Assembly: GCA_000226015.1 (NCBI GenBank)
Contig: JH154119.1
Span: forward strand, 50,384 to 114,383
From: Mnemiopsis leidyi
Taxonomy: Eukaryota; Ctenophora; Tentaculata; Lobata; Bolinopsidae
Length of the DNA: 64,000 bases
Reading direction: 5' to 3'
A model generated the notes under the pieces. It had not been told where the DNA came from. It saw nothing but the letters and a program-made list of their open reading frames with translations, and searched no databases. The stretch's first letter is position 1. Each line of letters opens with the position of its first letter. The position numbers and the translations under genes are program-made. Positions 60,975 to 64,000 of this stretch are shown here, piece by piece.

Positions 60975-63900
60975 CTGGAAAAGTAAAGTAGTCACCAAAT
61001 AGTACCGCGAGATAAATTTGCCAATCTTATGTGCAATACTGCAATACTAAATTAGTTAGGGGTGGTCAAGACAGTTGATAACCTTGCTGATGCTCAGATA
61101 AACCTGACGACGATTACGAAGGTTAGGTTTTACTTATACTATAAGTTATAGTTAGTTCAGACTGAGATACGTAAAATATGGAAAACTATAACCCTGGTTG
61201 CCTGGGGACCCCAGTCTTTGTTGCTTGGCAACAACGGACCGTAGAGAGATCCATGCAGCGCCCGGTAAAACCCTGGTGGTCGGGCGGGTGGGTACAGCTG
61301 GGAGCGATAGGTAAACAGTCTAGTCAATTTTTATTTAGGTTTAGTAAACACGGCGAACGTAACTCTAGATAGCATATAGTGATCACAGCATACTAAACCT
61401 TGACTGTGATATAACCAAACAGCCTTACTTCTCACAAAACAAAACAAAGTATTTTCACAGGACCTCGAACTAAGAAACGTCAAACCTCGGCTAATGCCAA
61501 ATTAATGTCAAATTTGATTCGTGGCATGTGATTGTCGGACAAATCCGACTTGACTAAACCACGAAATCTTAGCACAACACTCAGAATGTGTCTTCACAGA
61601 AACTCCAAAATTGTGACAGGCCAGGCTTATTCTGGGAAAAATTTATATTTTTCGTAAGATGAATATACATAAAAAGTTACCAGACGAATTGGGTATGTTC
61701 CATTTCAAGAAAACGAAACTGTCATCCAGAGTCCACACCATTAGGAGTTGGCTTAATAAAACGTGCCTGCACGTGGTTTACCGTTTTCGTGACACGAAAC
61801 ATACGGCCAAATTAAATTGCCACAGCTTTCTGGAGATTCTTTAATTAATGCGGTCAAAGAACAGAGGATATGGAGACAAAATTAATTTTCAATCGCGTTA
61901 TTAAAGTAAAGTAATTATCAAACCCTGTAACTCTGTAACTGTAGTAATACAATTATAATGAGGTGACCAGGCTTCCTGTCGGGCTGACTTTTGTTTTTCA
62001 CTTTTGCTTCTGATTTGATTATTTTGGAATTCTTGATTGGACTAAGGCTTTTTTAATCTGTAGTCATGTCTTCACTTGAAAAACCATGCTCTAATTTTTC
62101 GAACGTCTGCATGACTTGAACATGGTTTCATTAATTTCATTCATTTTCAGAGATACATCTAATCAAAATGTCCATAATATCATGGACACGGCTGTCACCA
62201 AATGAAGTCAAAATTGAAAATGTTGTTAAACGATGAATTGAGGTCTTCCACATATTATGATGTCATCAGTCATAACCTTGGGGGGAGTGGGGGTTTCCAA
62301 ATAATGACGATTGATGACGAGGGGGGGGTTTGCCAATGATGATGTCATCAGAATCGACAATTGTTTGGAGGTTTTTAAGGATTTTTCCCAGAAAATTCCA
62401 ACTAACTTATCATGATTTTTATCAAAAGTTTTTAAGTATTAGAAGGACAATGGTAAAGTGAAATTGGAGAAAGACAATTTTCAAGTTAATGCCTGAAAAG
62501 ACTTAAGACACATTGTATTTGTAATAATTAATTAGAGTTTGGTGCTGCCACCATAGGATTTGCAGTCAATTCTGAGCTCAAATTGCTGGTCTAACTTTTC
62601 ATCTTGCTCTACATTAATAATTTTCATTTTTGACACAAAAGAAGTCAATAAGTGCCAACAAGGGGTCTAAATATGGTTTCTATAAATTTCGGTGCCGTCA
62701 CTAAATCTTATTCTTACGTCAATATGCGGGTCAAACTCTTTTTCTAGCCTTAAGGCTTAAGTTGAAATTTTCAAGGGTAAAGGTTATTTAGGTTCATTGA
62801 AAGTGCATGGACTTGCCAAAGATTAACTAACCAACAAATTAGATTGAATTCAAGAACGTTTTACAATAAATCCAATTATTCGATACGCAGCATTATCATG
62901 CAAATATCGAAGAAAACCGAACCGTGCTTTTGTAACACTAAGGAGTATGCACCGTTAAGATGGACCAGGAAGAAGAAAATATACAGAAGAATTTTGCGAG
63001 GTTAGCACCGATTATTGCTCTGTTATATAGTTATAGTTTTTACATTCGGTAACTGGTGCGATAGGAAAATATTAATCAGAACAATGCATTGAGCAGGGAC
63101 AAGCAGCATACAGCTGCTGTTATTCTATGTGCATAGATCTTAACTATGCTCATCTAGGGATTTTTTGTAAGAACTGGCCAGCTGACAGCGGTTCAATTCA
63201 GTGAGGCAGAAAATGAAACCAAAATCGTTAATTATTGCTATATTGCACGAGCTAACTCCATTTCAGTGGTTTCTTATTTTATAGTGCAAGAATGAAAACC
63301 ATTCATCATTCACTCACTTCTGTTAGTATGCTGGATTTGAATAATCTCAACGCTTTAAATTTGAATAATCTTAACGAGGTGGAATCAGCACGTATAAGTG
63401 TTATGGCAACATTGGTCTAATTCTCAGTTATAGAGCTGCACATTGCCAGTCAAATTTCAAATCTCTTCCTCGATTTTGAGCTCTCAACAAGCCTAATGAA
63501 ATCTTATTATCCAGATGAAATATTATTGCATTGCTGCAGAGAAACTGGCGCGGCGCGCAACAACTGCGCGTCAAATTGCGCACCGTCTCATATCATTGAT
63601 TGAAATGTCGTCAACGTGTGCCGTCTAACAACGACCATAAATCCGTGAATCCATATAATAAGAGTTTAGAACACCATTTCTGATTTACAGAGTGTATTGG
63701 ACGATCGCTAGCTTCCCATTCGGACTTTGAACTCGTTTTATTGGCAGATAGTCACTAAAAATCGAACTTTTTCTTAGTTTCTTTTTAGTGCACCCGCTTC
63801 ATTTGCTGGGGTAGGACTTAATCTTAACTTTACAACAATCATTTACGTTCCCATATGGAATCAGACGTTTCTTCTACGGGAGTAATCAGCTAAGCGGCAA

Positions 63901-64000
63901 TGTAAATTGTAATTTATTGAATTTTGCATTTAAATGTTGGTAACTTTGCAGTAAATGATATATATACTGGGCTATTGGTCAAAAGGAAAAGTAATTCAGA
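60975..64000. other. Right-hand stretch without recognisable gene
   Basis: By position this holds the K2P 5' UTR intron and upstream DNA. Only short ORFs; G-rich runs near 62280-62330 (gggggga..ggggggg) and a GC-rich patch at 63547-63590 (ggcgcggcgcgcaac) stand out. Confidence 0.5.

Overview
The window looks like one stretch of an animal nuclear genome. It is AT-rich, its genes are split by many GT-AG introns, and the encoded families are metazoan: secreted thrombospondin type 1 (TSP1) and sushi/CCP modules, a rhodopsin-family GPCR, a two-CTLD lectin and a two-pore-domain (K2P) potassium channel. A short (CCCTAA)n tract fits the animal telomere motif. No bacterial or viral genes were seen. 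The species cannot be named from the sequence; a marine invertebrate is a guess from style only.

Layout. (1) 564-19734, minus strand: one long secreted-protein gene. Twenty exons were recovered and join in a single consistent reading frame of 722 codons: signal peptide, TSP1, TSP1, CCP, TSP1, then a run of CCPs that continues past the left edge. An internal exon at 8396-8671 carries its own ATG, a signal peptide and a donor in matching phase, and so predicts a shorter CCP-only isoform. (2) 19735-46639: about 27 kb with no convincing host gene. It holds minisatellites and LINE debris; a telomere-motif foldback lies just before it, in the gene's first intron (19199-19377). (3) 46640-49520, plus: a class A GPCR in about eight exons. 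(4) 51155-52188, plus: a secreted lectin with two C-type lectin domains. (5) 52771-60974, minus: a K2P channel with a long cytoplasmic tail and two alternative N-terminal exons, convergent with the lectin gene. (6) 60975-64000: nothing recognised beyond the channel's 5' side.

The most unusual theme is that many introns contain minisatellites whose repeat unit includes the splice site and the edge of the neighbouring exon. This is seen at acceptors (about 2441, 4121, 5281, 10641, 16777, 46887) and donors (about 15771, 47565, 54388). The clearest case is the K2P channel: the end of the first pore-loop exon plus its donor is repeated ten times with a 45-bp period, all in frame. Three of the window's arrays are also interrupted by mobile-element or unknown sequence.

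The genes do not form an obvious pathway. The TSP1/CCP protein and the lectin are both secreted recognition-type proteins; the GPCR and K2P channel are membrane signalling proteins. Exon borders were read by eye from splice consensus, domain continuity and phase, without transcript evidence.
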